A stretch of DNA of 64,000 nt, taken from the NCBI RefSeq assembly GCF_014651115.1, contig NZ_BMWG01000001.1:1-64000 (forward strand). The letters are read 5' to 3'. The stretch is from Streptomyces inusitatus (GTDB lineage Bacteria; Actinomycetota; Actinomycetes; Streptomycetales; Streptomycetaceae). The notes below the pieces were generated by a model. The model saw only the letters and a program-made list of their open reading frames with translations. It had not been told where the DNA came from and made no database searches. A program made the position numbers and the translations under genes. Of this stretch, positions 15,127-24,091 are shown piece by piece. Within the stretch, counting starts at the first letter, position 1, and each line of letters begins with the position of its first letter.

Positions 15127-15584
15127 CAGGTACCTCTTTCTGCGAGCTTTCGGCGGTGAGCGTTCTGATGGACAACAGCACCAGGCCCATAGGGATCGGC
15201 ATGTGCCCCGTGAGGTCACTGGTGCACGGATAGCCCGGGACAAGGCACTCAGGCTCTCTTGGCCCCCTGCGGGTGGCCGAGCGTCTTCCTTCCCCACCAC
15301 TAGTAGGGGGCGGACCTTGCCGAGGCCGGACAACCGGTGTCGAGGTTGCAGTTGAGGGGCGAAGTTTGCTTTCTCTTAGGTTTTTTCTTGTTCATCTAAA
15401 AAAATAGGGAAAACCAACACCTCAACACCCTCTCTGCCCCGCTGACCGGCCGAGGGCGAGCAGGGTCAGCCCCTCGGACCCGGCGAAGAGGGCTCAAGGC
15501 CCGCTCCCGCCCGTGTGCGGGCATGGGAAAGCCCCCGACGATCACGGGGGACCACCGGGGGCTGTTAGGGGCTGTGTGCGGCTG
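15127..15584. other. Non-coding region with AT-rich block flanked by inverted repeats
   Basis: No gene is visible. A strongly AT-rich block (about 15362-15413) includes a T6 tract and an A7 tract. It is bracketed by related inverted repeats: GGTGTCGAGGTTG (15336-15348) on the left and CCAACACCTCAACACC (15414-15429) on the right. This could be the promoter and operator of the packaging operon, a replication origin, or a cos/pac site, since it adjoins the TerS/HNH genes. A hairpin (CCGAGGG with CCCTCGG) lies near 15450-15478. Confidence 0.5.
15530..15563 (-). terminator. Terminator of the integrase gene
   Basis: AGCCCCCG (15530-15537) pairs with CGGGGGCT (15556-15563); on the minus strand it is followed by TTTCCC. 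It lies 22 nt after the integrase stop codon. Confidence 0.65.
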
Positions 15585-17258
15585 TTACGCGGCTCGTTCG
15601 TAGTCGTCCGAGTCGGCTTCCTCGTTCTCCGGGGTGGCCCACGTGATGCTGACCCGTGCGTCTCCGTCGAAGCGGCCCCCCTGCTTGGGTGCCTTGCTGA
15701 CCGTCACGGTGTCGATGGCGAGTCCGAGCAGATCCCGTTTCTTCTCAAGGTCGGCAGCGTGCCACGCCTGCTCTCCCCATCCTTCGAGCAGGAACGTGAT
15801 GTCCAGGCGTTCGCCCTTGCCCACCAGCTCTGTCAGGCGTTCTTCGGCGGTGTCGACGCGGGTCTCCGCCGCGTTCTTGTGGGGGATGCGGTACTTCGCC
15901 GAGCGGCCCGCGTAGAAGCCTGCGGCGTCGTCGGCCATGAACTTGTCGAGCTGCGCCACCGCCGTTTTCAGCTCGGCCCGCGCGTCCCTGATCTCCTGGG
16001 TCTCCTCGGGGCGGGTGAGGGTGTACCAGCGTTCGGCCACTGCGATCAGTACGGGGTCGTGGTCGTCGGACGCGTGGAGCCGTGCGGACCAGACCTGAAC
16101 CACGTACTTCTCTATCGCGTTGCGGGTCACGGATGTGGGCGCGGGGCACGCCGCGCGTCCGTCGCCCCTGCGCAGACAGCTGTAGGAAAGGCTGTCCAGG
16201 GTCATGGCGCTGCCGCAGCTCGCGCAGCGCAGTTTCCCGCTCAGTGGGTGGACAGGGCGGCCCTTGCTGGGGGCAAGGCTGATGGTCTGGTTCCCGGACA
16301 GTACGCGCCGTGCGCGTGCGGCGAGTTCGGCGGGGATCATCCGGGGCAGTACGTCGGGGGTGACGACCCGTACCTTCTCGCCCCGCTCGTTCAGGTACGG
16401 GATGCGGTCCTTGTGCGCCTTGCCCCCGGGCGAGTGCGTCAGCCACCCTTCGTACACGGGGTGGATGATGATGGCCCGGATCGCGTCCGCCCGCCACGGC
16501 ACACCGGTACCGGTCCGCAACCCCTCACCGTTGAACTTCCTTGTCAGCGCACGGGAGGACACCCCCTCGCTGATCTCCTTGAACACCCGGACGATGATCT
16601 CCCACGGGGTGACCTTGCGCCGGTCGGCAACCAGACACAGATACGGGGTGGTGTCGGGTACGAGCTTGCGGGTGTCAGGATCGGCGACCAGACCGAACGG
16701 GGCCTTGGACAGCCAGCGCCCCTCGTTCCGCTGCTTCGTTTTGGTGCTGCGCACGTTATAGGAGAGCCGCTGTGAGTACTCGCGTGCGTTCTCGGCCCGG
16801 TCGATGATCCAGCGCCGGTCACGCTCGTCCATCGAGTCGAGACGCTCGTAGTCGAAGATGACCCGGGCCTTGCCGAGGATGGGCACGACGGCTTCCGCGC
16901 CCTTGCGGGAGAACCTGTCGAGCGCGTACACCCACAGACACGGGACCTCGCCCGCGAGGACAGCGGCCATGGCAGCGTCGTACCGGGGCCGCCGGACGTC
17001 GGACCAGGCCGACAGGTTCTCTTTCCAGACCCGGCGGACGCAGTAGCCGTGTTCGTCGGCCCACGCCCGTCCCCGGTCCTCCTGGGCACGGATCGAGAGA
17101 GAGCGTTCACCCTCCCGGACGATCTTCGACTTCCTGAGCAGCAGATCCACCTGCGGACGCCCATGACACGGGCACACACCCGACTGAATTTTTGTCGTCA
17201 TGCCCACTGTGGGGGGCAGACCTTGCCGCTGAGGCTGGGCAAGCGTGGACACAGACAT
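15585..17258 (-). CDS. Large serine recombinase (site-specific integrase)
   Basis: This integrase of about 557 aa has the serine catalytic domain (LLLRKSKIVREGERSLSIRAQ, with the presumed nucleophile in LRKS, and YALDRFSRKG), a recombinase domain, a four-cysteine zinc ribbon (CASCGSAM, then CLRRGDGRAACPA) and a helical C-terminal region (AELKTAVAQLDKFM onward). It catalyses integration and, with a directionality factor, excision. No obvious directionality factor is recognised; one of the small proteins may serve. ATG 17258 has AAAGG 10 nt upstream; ATG 17201 is an alternative. It stands at the element's right edge, as expected next to an att site. Confidence 0.92.
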   Translation of the reverse strand: MSVSTLAQPQRQGLPPTVGMTTKIQSGVCPCHGRPQVDLLLRKSKIVREGERSLSIRAQEDRGRAWADEHGYCVRRVWKENLSAWSDVRRPRYDAAMAAVLAGEVPCLWVYALDRFSRKGAEAVVPILGKARVIFDYERLDSMDERDRRWIIDRAENAREYSQRLSYNVRSTKTKQRNEGRWLSKAPFGLVADPDTRKLVPDTTPYLCLVADRRKVTPWEIIVRVFKEISEGVSSRALTRKFNGEGLRTGTGVPWRADAIRAIIIHPVYEGWLTHSPGGKAHKDRIPYLNERGEKVRVVTPDVLPRMIPAELAARARRVLSGNQTISLAPSKGRPVHPLSGKLRCASCGSAMTLDSLSYSCLRRGDGRAACPAPTSVTRNAIEKYVVQVWSARLHASDDHDPVLIAVAERWYTLTRPEETQEIRDARAELKTAVAQLDKFMADDAAGFYAGRSAKYRIPHKNAAETRVDTAEERLTELVGKGERLDITFLLEGWGEQAWHAADLEKKRDLLGLAIDTVTVSKAPKQGGRFDGDARVSITWATPENEEADSDDYERAA

Positions 17259-17335
17259 ACCGGGACCGCCTTTGACCAGCGGAAACGGTCCGCTGCCGAG
17301 CAGGTCCCAGGGTGTTGGACCCACTCCGAGCCCCG

Positions 17336-17427
17336 CGCCTCAATCGCCGGCGGGGCTGAATTTTGCTGACCCGGACTTCATCTGGAAAGAGACCCCACCG
17401 GGGCTGAAATTTCGCTGGACCCGGTGG
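17336..17427. repeat. REP-like Streptomyces intergenic repeat and imperfect duplication
   Basis: GCCTCAATCGCCGGCGGGGCTGA (near 17338-17360) matches the palindromic intergenic repeat type common in streptomycetes; a related copy (CCTCAAGCGCCGGACGGGCTGGA) lies at about 22234-22256. In addition GGGGCTGAATTTTGCTGACCCGG is imperfectly repeated about 50 nt further on as GGGGCTGAAATTTCGCTGGACCCGG, between the integrase and ilvD. Confidence 0.55.
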
Positions 17428-17475
17428 TGCCTGCCTCACCCCCGGGGAGTCCGGGGGCGAGGGGGCTTGAGGGGG

Positions 17476-19326
17476 CTACGGGAGGAGGGAGATGTCGCGG
17501 ATGGCGCCGCGGTCGGCGCTGGTGGCCATGGCGGCGTAGGCGCGGAGGGCGGCGGAGACTTTGCGCTCGCGGTTCTTGGGGGCGTAGACGCCGTTGAGGG
17601 CTTCGCGGCGGGCGGTGAGGTCGGCTTCGGGGACCAGGAGGTCGATGGAGCGGTTGGGGATGTCGATGCGGATGCGGTCGCCGTTCTCCACCAGGGCGAT
17701 GGTGCCGCCGGAGGCCGCCTCGGGTGAGGCGTGGCCGATGGAGAGGCCGGAGGTGCCGCCGGAGAAGCGGCCGTCCGTGACGAGGGCGCAGGCCTTGCCC
17801 AGACCGCGGCCCTTCAGGAAGGACGTCGGGTAGAGCATCTCCTGCATGCCGGGGCCGCCCCGGGGGCCCTCGTAGCGGATGACGACGACGTCGCCCTCCT
17901 TGATCTCCTTGCGGAGGATCTTGTCGACGGCCTCTTCCTGGGACTCGCAGACCACGGCGGGGCCCTCGAAGGTCCAGATCGACTCGTCGACGCCGGCCGT
18001 CTTCACGACGCAGCCGTCGACCGCCAGATTGCCCTTGAGGACGGCGAGCCCGCCGTCCTTGCTGTACGCGTGGGCCGCGTCCCGGATGCAGCCGCCTGCC
18101 GCGTCCGTGTCGAGGGTGTCCCAGCGCTCCGACTGGGAGAAGGCCTCGGCCGAGCGCACACAGCCGGGGGCCGCGTGCCACAGCTCGACGGCCTCGTCGG
18201 ACGGGGAGCCGCCGCGGACGTCCCAGGTCTCCAGCCAGTCCTTGATCGACGGGGAGTGGACGGTGTGGACGTCCTCGTTGAGGAGTCCGGCGCGGTACAG
18301 CTCGCCGAGGATCGCGGGGATGCCGCCCGCGCGGTGCACGTCCTCCATGTAGTAGGTGCCGCCGGGCGCGACGTTCGGCGCGACCTTGGCCAGGCAGGGC
18401 ACCCGGCGCGAGACGGCGTTGATGTCGTCGAGGCCGTAGTCCAGCTCGGCCTCCTGGGCGGCGGCGAGCAGGTGGAGGATCGTGTTGGTGGAGCCGCCCA
18501 TGGCGATGTCCAGCGCCATGGCGTTCTCGAAGGCGGCGCGGGTGGCGATGTTGCGCGGCAGGACGCTGTCGTCGTCGCCCTCGTAGTACCGCTTGGTGAT
18601 CTCCACGACCGTGCGGCCCGCGTTCTCGTACAGCGCGCGGCGGGCGGTGTGGGTCGCCAGGACCGAGCCGTTGCCCGGGAGGGAGAGGCCCATGGCCTCG
18701 GTCAGACAGTTCATCGAGTTGGCGGTGAACATGCCGGAGCAGGAGCCGCAGGTCGGGCAGGCGTTCTCCTCGATACGGAGGATGTCGGCGTCCGAGATGC
18801 TCTCGTCGACGGCGTCGACGATGGCGTTGACCAGGTCGAGCTTGCGGACCGTGCCGTCGACCAGGGTGGCCTTGCCGGCCTCCATCGGGCCGCCGGAGAC
18901 GAAGACCGTCGGGATGTTGAGGCGCAGTGCCGCGTTGAGCATCCCGGGGGTGATCTTGTCGCAGTTGGAGATGCAGATCAGGGCGTCGGCGCAGTGCGCC
19001 TCGACCATGTACTCCACGCTGTCGGCGATCAGATCGCGGGAAGGCAGGGAGTAGAGCATTCCGCCGTGGCCCATGGCGATGCCGTCGTCGACCGCGATCG
19101 TGTTGAACTCGCGGGGGACGGCTCCGGCCGCGAGGATCGCCTCGCTGACGATCCGGCCGACCGGCTGGAGGTGGGTGTGGCCGGGCACGAACTCCGTGAA
19201 GGAGTTGGCGACCGCGATGATCGGCTTCCCGATGTCCGCGCTGGCTACGCCCGAGGCCCTCATCAGGGCGCGGGCGCCCGCCATGTTCCGGCCGTGGGTG
19301 ACTGTGCGGGACCGCAGCTCGGGCAT
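17476..19326 (-). CDS. ilvD: Dihydroxy-acid dehydratase
   Basis: This 616-aa iron-sulfur enzyme performs the third step of valine and isoleucine synthesis, dehydrating 2,3-dihydroxy-acids to 2-keto-acids. The signatures [11 protein letters not shown] and [12 protein letters not shown] (with cluster cysteines) are present, and the C-terminal [17 protein letters not shown] motif is intact. GAGGAGCGAG lies before ATG 19326. It is the first core gene to the right of the integrated element. No attenuator or leader is visible upstream. Confidence 0.97.
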   Translation of the reverse strand: MPELRSRTVTHGRNMAGARALMRASGVASADIGKPIIAVANSFTEFVPGHTHLQPVGRIVSEAILAAGAVPREFNTIAVDDGIAMGHGGMLYSLPSRDLIADSVEYMVEAHCADALICISNCDKITPGMLNAALRLNIPTVFVSGGPMEAGKATLVDGTVRKLDLVNAIVDAVDESISDADILRIEENACPTCGSCSGMFTANSMNCLTEAMGLSLPGNGSVLATHTARRALYENAGRTVVEITKRYYEGDDDSVLPRNIATRAAFENAMALDIAMGGSTNTILHLLAAAQEAELDYGLDDINAVSRRVPCLAKVAPNVAPGGTYYMEDVHRAGGIPAILGELYRAGLLNEDVHTVHSPSIKDWLETWDVRGGSPSDEAVELWHAAPGCVRSAEAFSQSERWDTLDTDAAGGCIRDAAHAYSKDGGLAVLKGNLAVDGCVVKTAGVDESIWTFEGPAVVCESQEEAVDKILRKEIKEGDVVVIRYEGPRGGPGMQEMLYPTSFLKGRGLGKACALVTDGRFSGGTSGLSIGHASPEAASGGTIALVENGDRIRIDIPNRSIDLLVPEADLTARREALNGVYAPKNRERKVSAALRAYAAMATSADRGAIRDISLLP

Positions 19327-19381
19327 CGTCGCTCGCTCCTCGGTAGAGAGTTTTCGCCGGGTACGAGCGTACGCCGATGGC

Positions 19382-20275
19382 TCAAGATCCGGACAGAGTG
19401 TCCGGCATACGGGACAGCTTGCTCACTCCTCGGTCGGCCGGCACCGGCCGCGCGGCCGCCGCCAGATGCCGGCGGGTGAAGGCGAGCGCCTCGGCGAGAT
19501 CGGCCTCGCGCTCGGCCGCCGACATCGCGCGGCGGGTGTTCACCTCGATCACCACATGTCCGTCGAAACCGGTATGGACCAGGCGCTCCAGGAGTTCGGC
19601 GCAGGGCTGGTCGCCCCGGCCGGGGACCAGATGCTCGTCCTTCGCGGAGCCCTTGCCGTCGGCGAGGTGCACATGGCCGAGGCGGTCGCCCATCCGGTCG
19701 ACCATCGCCATGGTGTCCGAGCGGGAGGTGGCGGTGTGGGAGAGGTCGATCGTGAAGTGGCGGTAGTCGTCCTTGGTGACGTCCCACTCGGGGGCGTACG
19801 CGAGCATCTCGCGGTCCCGGTAGCGCCACGGGTACATGTTCTCGACGGCGAACCGCACATCCGTCTCGTCCGCCATCCGCCAGATTCCGCCGACGAAGTC
19901 CCGGGCGTACTGCCGCTGCCAGCGGAAGGGCGGGTGGACGACGACGGTCGACGCGCCGAGCCGCTCGGCGGCGTCCCGCGCCCGCTGGAGCTTCACCCAG
20001 GGGTCCGTGGACCAGACCCGCTGGGTGATCAGCAGACACGGCGCATGGACGGCCCGCACCGGGACCTGGTGGTAGTCGGAGAGCCTGCGCAGGGCTTCGA
20101 CGTCCTGGCTGACCGGGTCGGTCCAGACCATCACCTCGACGCCGTCGTACCCCAGGCGCGCGGCGATCTCGAAGGCCGTCGCCGTCGACTCCGGATAGAC
20201 CGAAGCGGTCGACAGGACGACCTTCACATCCTTCGCGTCTTTCGCACGGGGGGTGCGCGCCACTGGTTCTGCCAC
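19382..20275 (-). CDS. TIM-barrel sugar phosphate isomerase/epimerase family protein
   Basis: This 297-aa protein is of the xylose-isomerase-like TIM barrel family (AP endonuclease 2 superfamily). Metal-ligand type residues appear in [38 protein letters not shown] and [10 protein letters not shown]. Substrate unknown. It starts at GTG 20275 and lies 55 nt upstream of ilvD on the same strand. It is conserved in this chromosomal context, but no pathway link to ilvD is evident. Confidence 0.88.
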   Translation of the reverse strand: MAEPVARTPRAKDAKDVKVVLSTASVYPESTATAFEIAARLGYDGVEVMVWTDPVSQDVEALRRLSDYHQVPVRAVHAPCLLITQRVWSTDPWVKLQRARDAAERLGASTVVVHPPFRWQRQYARDFVGGIWRMADETDVRFAVENMYPWRYRDREMLAYAPEWDVTKDDYRHFTIDLSHTATSRSDTMAMVDRMGDRLGHVHLADGKGSAKDEHLVPGRGDQPCAELLERLVHTGFDGHVVIEVNTRRAMSAAEREADLAEALAFTRRHLAAAARPVPADRGVSKLSRMPDTLSGS

Positions 20276-20379
20276 GGGAATCAGGGTACGGGGCCGCGCC
20301 CGGCCGCGGAGCGGGTCGGGGCGCGGCCCCGGGGCCTGTGGCGAGGGTGTGACAACGGGCGGCGGGGCGGGGTGCGGGC

Positions 20380-21312
20380 TTACCGGGCCGGGAGGTGGTC
20401 CAAGCGGCGCAGGATCACGCCCTCGCGCAGCGCCCAGGGGCAGATCTCCAGCTCCTGGGCCCCGAAGAGGTCCATCGCGCCCTCGGCGACCAGGGCCCCG
20501 GCCAGCAGCTGGCGGGCCCTGCCGATGGAGACGCCGGGGAGCGTGGCACGCTCCTCGACCGTCATCGCGGCGAGCTTGGGGACCCAGTCCTGGAGTGATT
20601 TACGGCTCAGCTCGCGCTGGACGTAGAGCCCGTCGGCGTCCCGGGCCGCGCCCGCGATCCTGGCCAGCTGCTTGAAGGTCTTCGAGGTCGCGACGATGTG
20701 GTCGGGGCGGCCGAAGCGGCTGAATTCGCCGACCGTACGGGCGATCTCGGCGCGGATGTGGCGGCGCAGCGCGCGGACGTCCTCGGCGGCGGGCGGGTCG
20801 CCGGGGAGCGAGGCGGCCGTCAGACGGCCCGCGCCCAGCGGCAGGGAGACGGCGGCGTCGGGCTCTTCGTCGATCCCGTACGCGATCTCCAGCGAACCGC
20901 CGCCGATGTCGATGACCAGCAGCTTTCCGGCGGACCAGCCGAACCAGCGGCGGGCCGCGAGGAAGGTGAGGCGGGCTTCCTCCTCGCCGGTGAGGACCTG
21001 GAGGTCGACGCCGGTCTCGGCCTTGACCCTGGCCAGCACCACATCGGCGTTGCTCGCTTCCCGGACGGCGGAGGTGGCGAAGCTGAGGACCTGCTCGCAG
21101 CCCTGGTCCTCGGCGGCCTGCACCGCCCGGTGGAGGGTCTCGACCAGCCGGTCGACGCCCTTGGGGCCGATGGCGCCGTCCGGGTCGAGCAGCTCGGCAA
21201 GGCGCAGCTCCGCCTTGTGCGAGTGGGCGGGAAGGGGGCGCGCACCGGGGTGCGCGTCCACCACCAGCAGGTGCACCGTGTTCGAACCGACGTCGAGGAC
21301 TCCCAGTCTCAT
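20380..21312 (-). CDS. Exopolyphosphatase / pppGpp phosphatase family protein
   Basis: This 310-aa Ppx/GppA protein of the ASKHA fold carries the phosphate-1 motif [17 protein letters not shown], the conserved [24 protein letters not shown] and [13 protein letters not shown] motifs. It hydrolyses polyphosphate or the gamma phosphate of pppGpp. I chose ATG 21312 because the phosphate-binding motif follows at once. No ribosome-binding site is visible, and the mRNA may be leaderless; an upstream start at 21360 would overlap the divergent gene. Whether it prefers polyP or pppGpp cannot be read from sequence. Confidence 0.9.
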   Translation of the reverse strand: MRLGVLDVGSNTVHLLVVDAHPGARPLPAHSHKAELRLAELLDPDGAIGPKGVDRLVETLHRAVQAAEDQGCEQVLSFATSAVREASNADVVLARVKAETGVDLQVLTGEEEARLTFLAARRWFGWSAGKLLVIDIGGGSLEIAYGIDEEPDAAVSLPLGAGRLTAASLPGDPPAAEDVRALRRHIRAEIARTVGEFSRFGRPDHIVATSKTFKQLARIAGAARDADGLYVQRELSRKSLQDWVPKLAAMTVEERATLPGVSIGRARQLLAGALVAEGAMDLFGAQELEICPWALREGVILRRLDHLPAR

Positions 21313-21353
21313 GCGCAGAACGCTACTAGCGGTGGCGGACATACCCTTGCCAT

Positions 21354-22154
21354 GTGCCAAAGACGAAAAAGGCGAAGCAGGGCAAAGCCACGCCCCCGAA
21401 GAAGATCCAGGGCGATGAGCGGGGGCTGAACTTCCCGCGAGCGTGGGTCGAGTTCCCCGATCCGGCCGACGACGAACAGGTGTTCCGCTGCGATCTGACC
21501 TGGCTGACCTCCCGGTGGAGCTGCATTTTCGGCAGCGGCTGCCAGGGGATTCAGGCGGGCCGGGCCGACGACGGGTGCTGCACGCTGGGCGCGCACTTCT
21601 CGGACGAGGAGGACGAGGAGAGGGTGGCCGGTCATGTCGAGCGGCTCACTCCGGACCTCTGGCAGTTCCACGAGGTGGGGACGGACTCGGGCTGGGTGGA
21701 GGTGGACGAGGACGGCGAGCGGCAGACGCGCCGCTGGAAGGGGTCGTGCATCTTCCAGAACCGGCCGGGGTTCGCCGGGGGCGCGGGCTGTTCGCTGCAC
21801 ATCCTCGCGCTCAAGGAGGGGAAGGAGCCGCTGGAGACCAAGCCGGATGTGTGCTGGCAGCTTCCGGTGCGCCGGACGTACGACTGGATCGAGCGGCCCG
21901 ACGACACCAAGGTGCTCCAGGTCTCGATCGGGGAGTACGACCGGCGGGGGTGGGGGCCGGGTGGGCACGATCTGCACTGGTGGTGCACTTCGGCGACGTC
22001 GGCGCACGGGGCGGGGGATCCGGTGTATGTGACGTACCGGCCGGAGCTGGTGGAGATGATGGGGCGGGAGGCGTACGAGGTGCTGGTGGGGCTGTGTGAG
22101 GCGCGGCTGGCGTCGCAGCTGCCGCTGGTGGCTCCGCATCCTGCGGACGGGTGA
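21354..22154 (+). CDS. Conserved actinobacterial cysteine-rich protein
   Basis: This 266-aa protein is of unknown function. It has many Cys ([51 protein letters not shown]) that suggest a metal or iron-sulfur centre, as in the YkgJ-like zinc/iron-chelating group. Lys-rich start, GTG 21354. It is divergent from the Ppx gene with only about 40 nt between starts, so the promoters must overlap. Confidence 0.7.
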   Translation: MPKTKKAKQGKATPPKKIQGDERGLNFPRAWVEFPDPADDEQVFRCDLTWLTSRWSCIFGSGCQGIQAGRADDGCCTLGAHFSDEEDEERVAGHVERLTPDLWQFHEVGTDSGWVEVDEDGERQTRRWKGSCIFQNRPGFAGGAGCSLHILALKEGKEPLETKPDVCWQLPVRRTYDWIERPDDTKVLQVSIGEYDRRGWGPGGHDLHWWCTSATSAHGAGDPVYVTYRPELVEMMGREAYEVLVGLCEARLASQLPLVAPHPADG

Positions 22155-22233
22155 GGGTGGGGGTGGGTGGGGTGAGGGACCCGGGGCTCGGGTCTCTGGC
22201 TTGATCCTGGGTCCCGGGGCGCGGGGTCCGTCC

Positions 22234-23901
22234 TCAAGCGCCGGACGGGCTGGAGATTGACGCACCGGTCGGAGTCACCGGTGGAGTGGTTGAGGGAGAG
22301 GCGGAGGGCGGGGGCGGGGTGGGGGTCGGGGTTGGGGGTGGGGTGGAGAAGGGCGGGGCTGCGGGGCGGGGAGGGGGCGGGGGTGTGGGGCGGGTGCCTC
22401 GGCCTTCGACGGTGATGACGGCGTTGGAGGGGTCGACGCCGATGCGGGCGCGCCAGGGGCCGGAGGGTTCGCGGGCGGCGTCCACCTCGATCCGGAGGGT
22501 GAGGGTCTGCCCGGGATTCAGGGTTCCCGAGGTCCGGCTCGGCCGGATCCAGGAGGCGTCCGACCAGACCGACCAGCGCACCGGTGCGCCGCCGGAGGCC
22601 CGGAGGGTGATCCGGGTGGTGCCGGCGAAGGGTTCGGCGTCGACGGTGAGGCGGCCGGGCCCGGGGTGTCCGGCGGGGGCGGTGGGCGGGCGGGGGCCGG
22701 TGGCCGGGACCTCGACCGAGACCTCGGGGGAGCGGGATCCGGCGGTGAAGCGGGGGGCGGGCTTCCCGTCCGCGTTGCCCGCGTGCTCGTAGCGGTCGTA
22801 GGCGTCTCCTGTGAGCCGCTCCCCCGTCTCCGTCTCCGTGGCGCTGACCGGGGCTCCGTGCCGGCCCTCCCCCGTCAGCGGGGCGCCCCGGTAGGCGGCC
22901 CAGAGCGCGAGGACCGGCGCGGCCACCACCGTCGCCACGACCGTGGTCGTCATCGCGCGGGCGCGCAGCCGGTCGCGGCGGGCGGCGTGGTCCTTGGGGT
23001 CGAGCGGGAAGCCGGTCGGCCCGAAACGGGGGGTGCTCGCCCGGCCGCGCCGGGGGGTGTGGCGGGGCGCGGGGCGGACGGCGGCGCGGGGCGCGGGGAT
23101 CAGCGGGAGGGTGTCGGGGGTGACGGCCGAGCCGGGCCAGGGCCCGTTCGCCCCGGCGTGCTCGGCGGCGCGGCGGCAGCGCGGGCAGTCGTCGACGTGC
23201 CGGACGAGTTCGGTGCGGAGCACGGCGGAGTGCAGGACCCGCCGGTCCCCGGCGAGCCGGGCGACGGTGGGGCAGCCGCAGGTCTCGACGACGGCGAGCG
23301 CCGCGCGGGTGCGCTCGACCTCGCAGGCGGCGGCGGCGAGGAGCTCCCGGGCGGGGAGCGGGTCCAGGCCGAGGACGGCGGCGACCTCGCGGGGGGCGAG
23401 TCCGTGGCGTACGGCGAGCTCCAGGGCGTCGCGCTGCTCGGGCGAGGTGCCGGCGGCCTCGGGCCAGGCCAGCAGGGCCAGCTCGGCGCGGCGGCGCTCG
23501 GCGGTGGCGGCCGGGACGCGGGGGCGCTCCTCGGGGGCGGCGGGGCGGCCGGTGTGCGCGCCCTGGCGGGCCCGCCGCTGCTCGGCCAGCCGGCGCAGAC
23601 AGGCCCAGCGGGCGAGCGCGTACAGCCACGCCTTGCGTTCGGGTTCGTGCGCGGGGCCGCGACCGCGCTGGCGGTCCGCGACGGCGAGGACGTCCACGAG
23701 GAGCGCGGCGGCGGTGTCGTGGTCGCGCACCAGGGAGAGGCAGTAGGTGAAGAGCCCGTCGAGGTAGGGCTCGTAGCGGCCCGGCCGCTGCTGCGGGGAG
23801 GGCTGCGGCGCGCGCCGGCGCGGTCGGTGCGCGCCGGTGGCGTGGGCGGATGGTTCCAGCCTGCTGCTCGTCACGCCGAGACGGTAGGCGCAGGGCGGCA
23901 T
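22234..23901 (-). CDS. Sigma-factor-like/zinc-finger/BACON membrane fusion protein
   Basis: This 555-aa protein has an unusual order. Residues about 40-200 resemble a degenerate ECF sigma (YEPYLDGLFTYCLSLVRD; LELAVRHGLAPREVAAVLGLD as sigma4-like). Then comes an anti-sigma-type zinc motif His235-x3-Cys239-x2-Cys242, one membrane helix (about 317-339), and an external BACON-like beta domain (about 421-508, with PVRWSVWSDASWI). A Pro/Thr-rich tail follows. AAGAGG stands 10 nt before ATG 23901. It may be a membrane-tethered regulator sensing the cell surface. It is divergent from radA. Confidence 0.75.
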   Translation of the reverse strand: MPPCAYRLGVTSSRLEPSAHATGAHRPRRRAPQPSPQQRPGRYEPYLDGLFTYCLSLVRDHDTAAALLVDVLAVADRQRGRGPAHEPERKAWLYALARWACLRRLAEQRRARQGAHTGRPAAPEERPRVPAATAERRRAELALLAWPEAAGTSPEQRDALELAVRHGLAPREVAAVLGLDPLPARELLAAAACEVERTRAALAVVETCGCPTVARLAGDRRVLHSAVLRTELVRHVDDCPRCRRAAEHAGANGPWPGSAVTPDTLPLIPAPRAAVRPAPRHTPRRGRASTPRFGPTGFPLDPKDHAARRDRLRARAMTTTVVATVVAAPVLALWAAYRGAPLTGEGRHGAPVSATETETGERLTGDAYDRYEHAGNADGKPAPRFTAGSRSPEVSVEVPATGPRPPTAPAGHPGPGRLTVDAEPFAGTTRITLRASGGAPVRWSVWSDASWIRPSRTSGTLNPGQTLTLRIEVDAAREPSGPWRARIGVDPSNAVITVEGRGTRPTPPPPPRPAAPPFSTPPPTPTPTPPPPSASPSTTPPVTPTGASISSPSGA

Positions 23902-24091
23902 CCTGTTCGTACCTCTTGAGTGGTTTTACTTCTTACGGGTGAACAGTTCGCTCGATAGGGGACAGGAGTCGCTCATTTCTCCTCTATTGACTCGTGCCAG
24001 TTCTCATCCGGGAGGGGGACCCGCCCCGGGACGGGCGGTCGCGGGGCGGGCGGGGGCTGCGTTGTCAGTGGGTCCGGGTACGGTTCGCGTC

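Larger units (their letters stand above)
8190..17350. mobile_element. Integrated phage-satellite-like element with serine integrase (boundaries approximate)
   Basis: The block between the kinase and ilvD differs sharply from its surroundings. It has many tiny tightly packed genes, lower and uneven GC (lowest at 11.7-14.1 kb), and hallmark mobile genes: a large serine integrase at the right edge, HNH endonuclease, small terminase and major capsid protein, plus phage-type regulators. Large terminase, portal, protease, tail, lysis, replication and conjugation genes are all absent. At about 9 kb it is in the size range of phage-inducible islands. I could not identify attL/attR, so the ends are estimated from gene content. 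Confidence 0.8.

Noticed and set aside
8190..17350. Element as a conjugative AICE (pSAM2/SLP1 type)
   Set aside because: GntR and small cysteine proteins are AICE-like, but there is no TraB/FtsK translocase, RepSA-type initiator, Spd gene or tyrosine integrase. The presence of TerS and capsid genes points to phage ancestry.
8158..17427. CCCGGTGG at 8158-8165 and 17420-17427 as attL/attR core of the element
   Set aside because: Eight identical bases in two GC-rich flanks are expected by chance, and the surrounding sequence does not match. Other shared words (ACACCCTGG, CCACCGGGGC) are in inverted orientation and cannot support excision.
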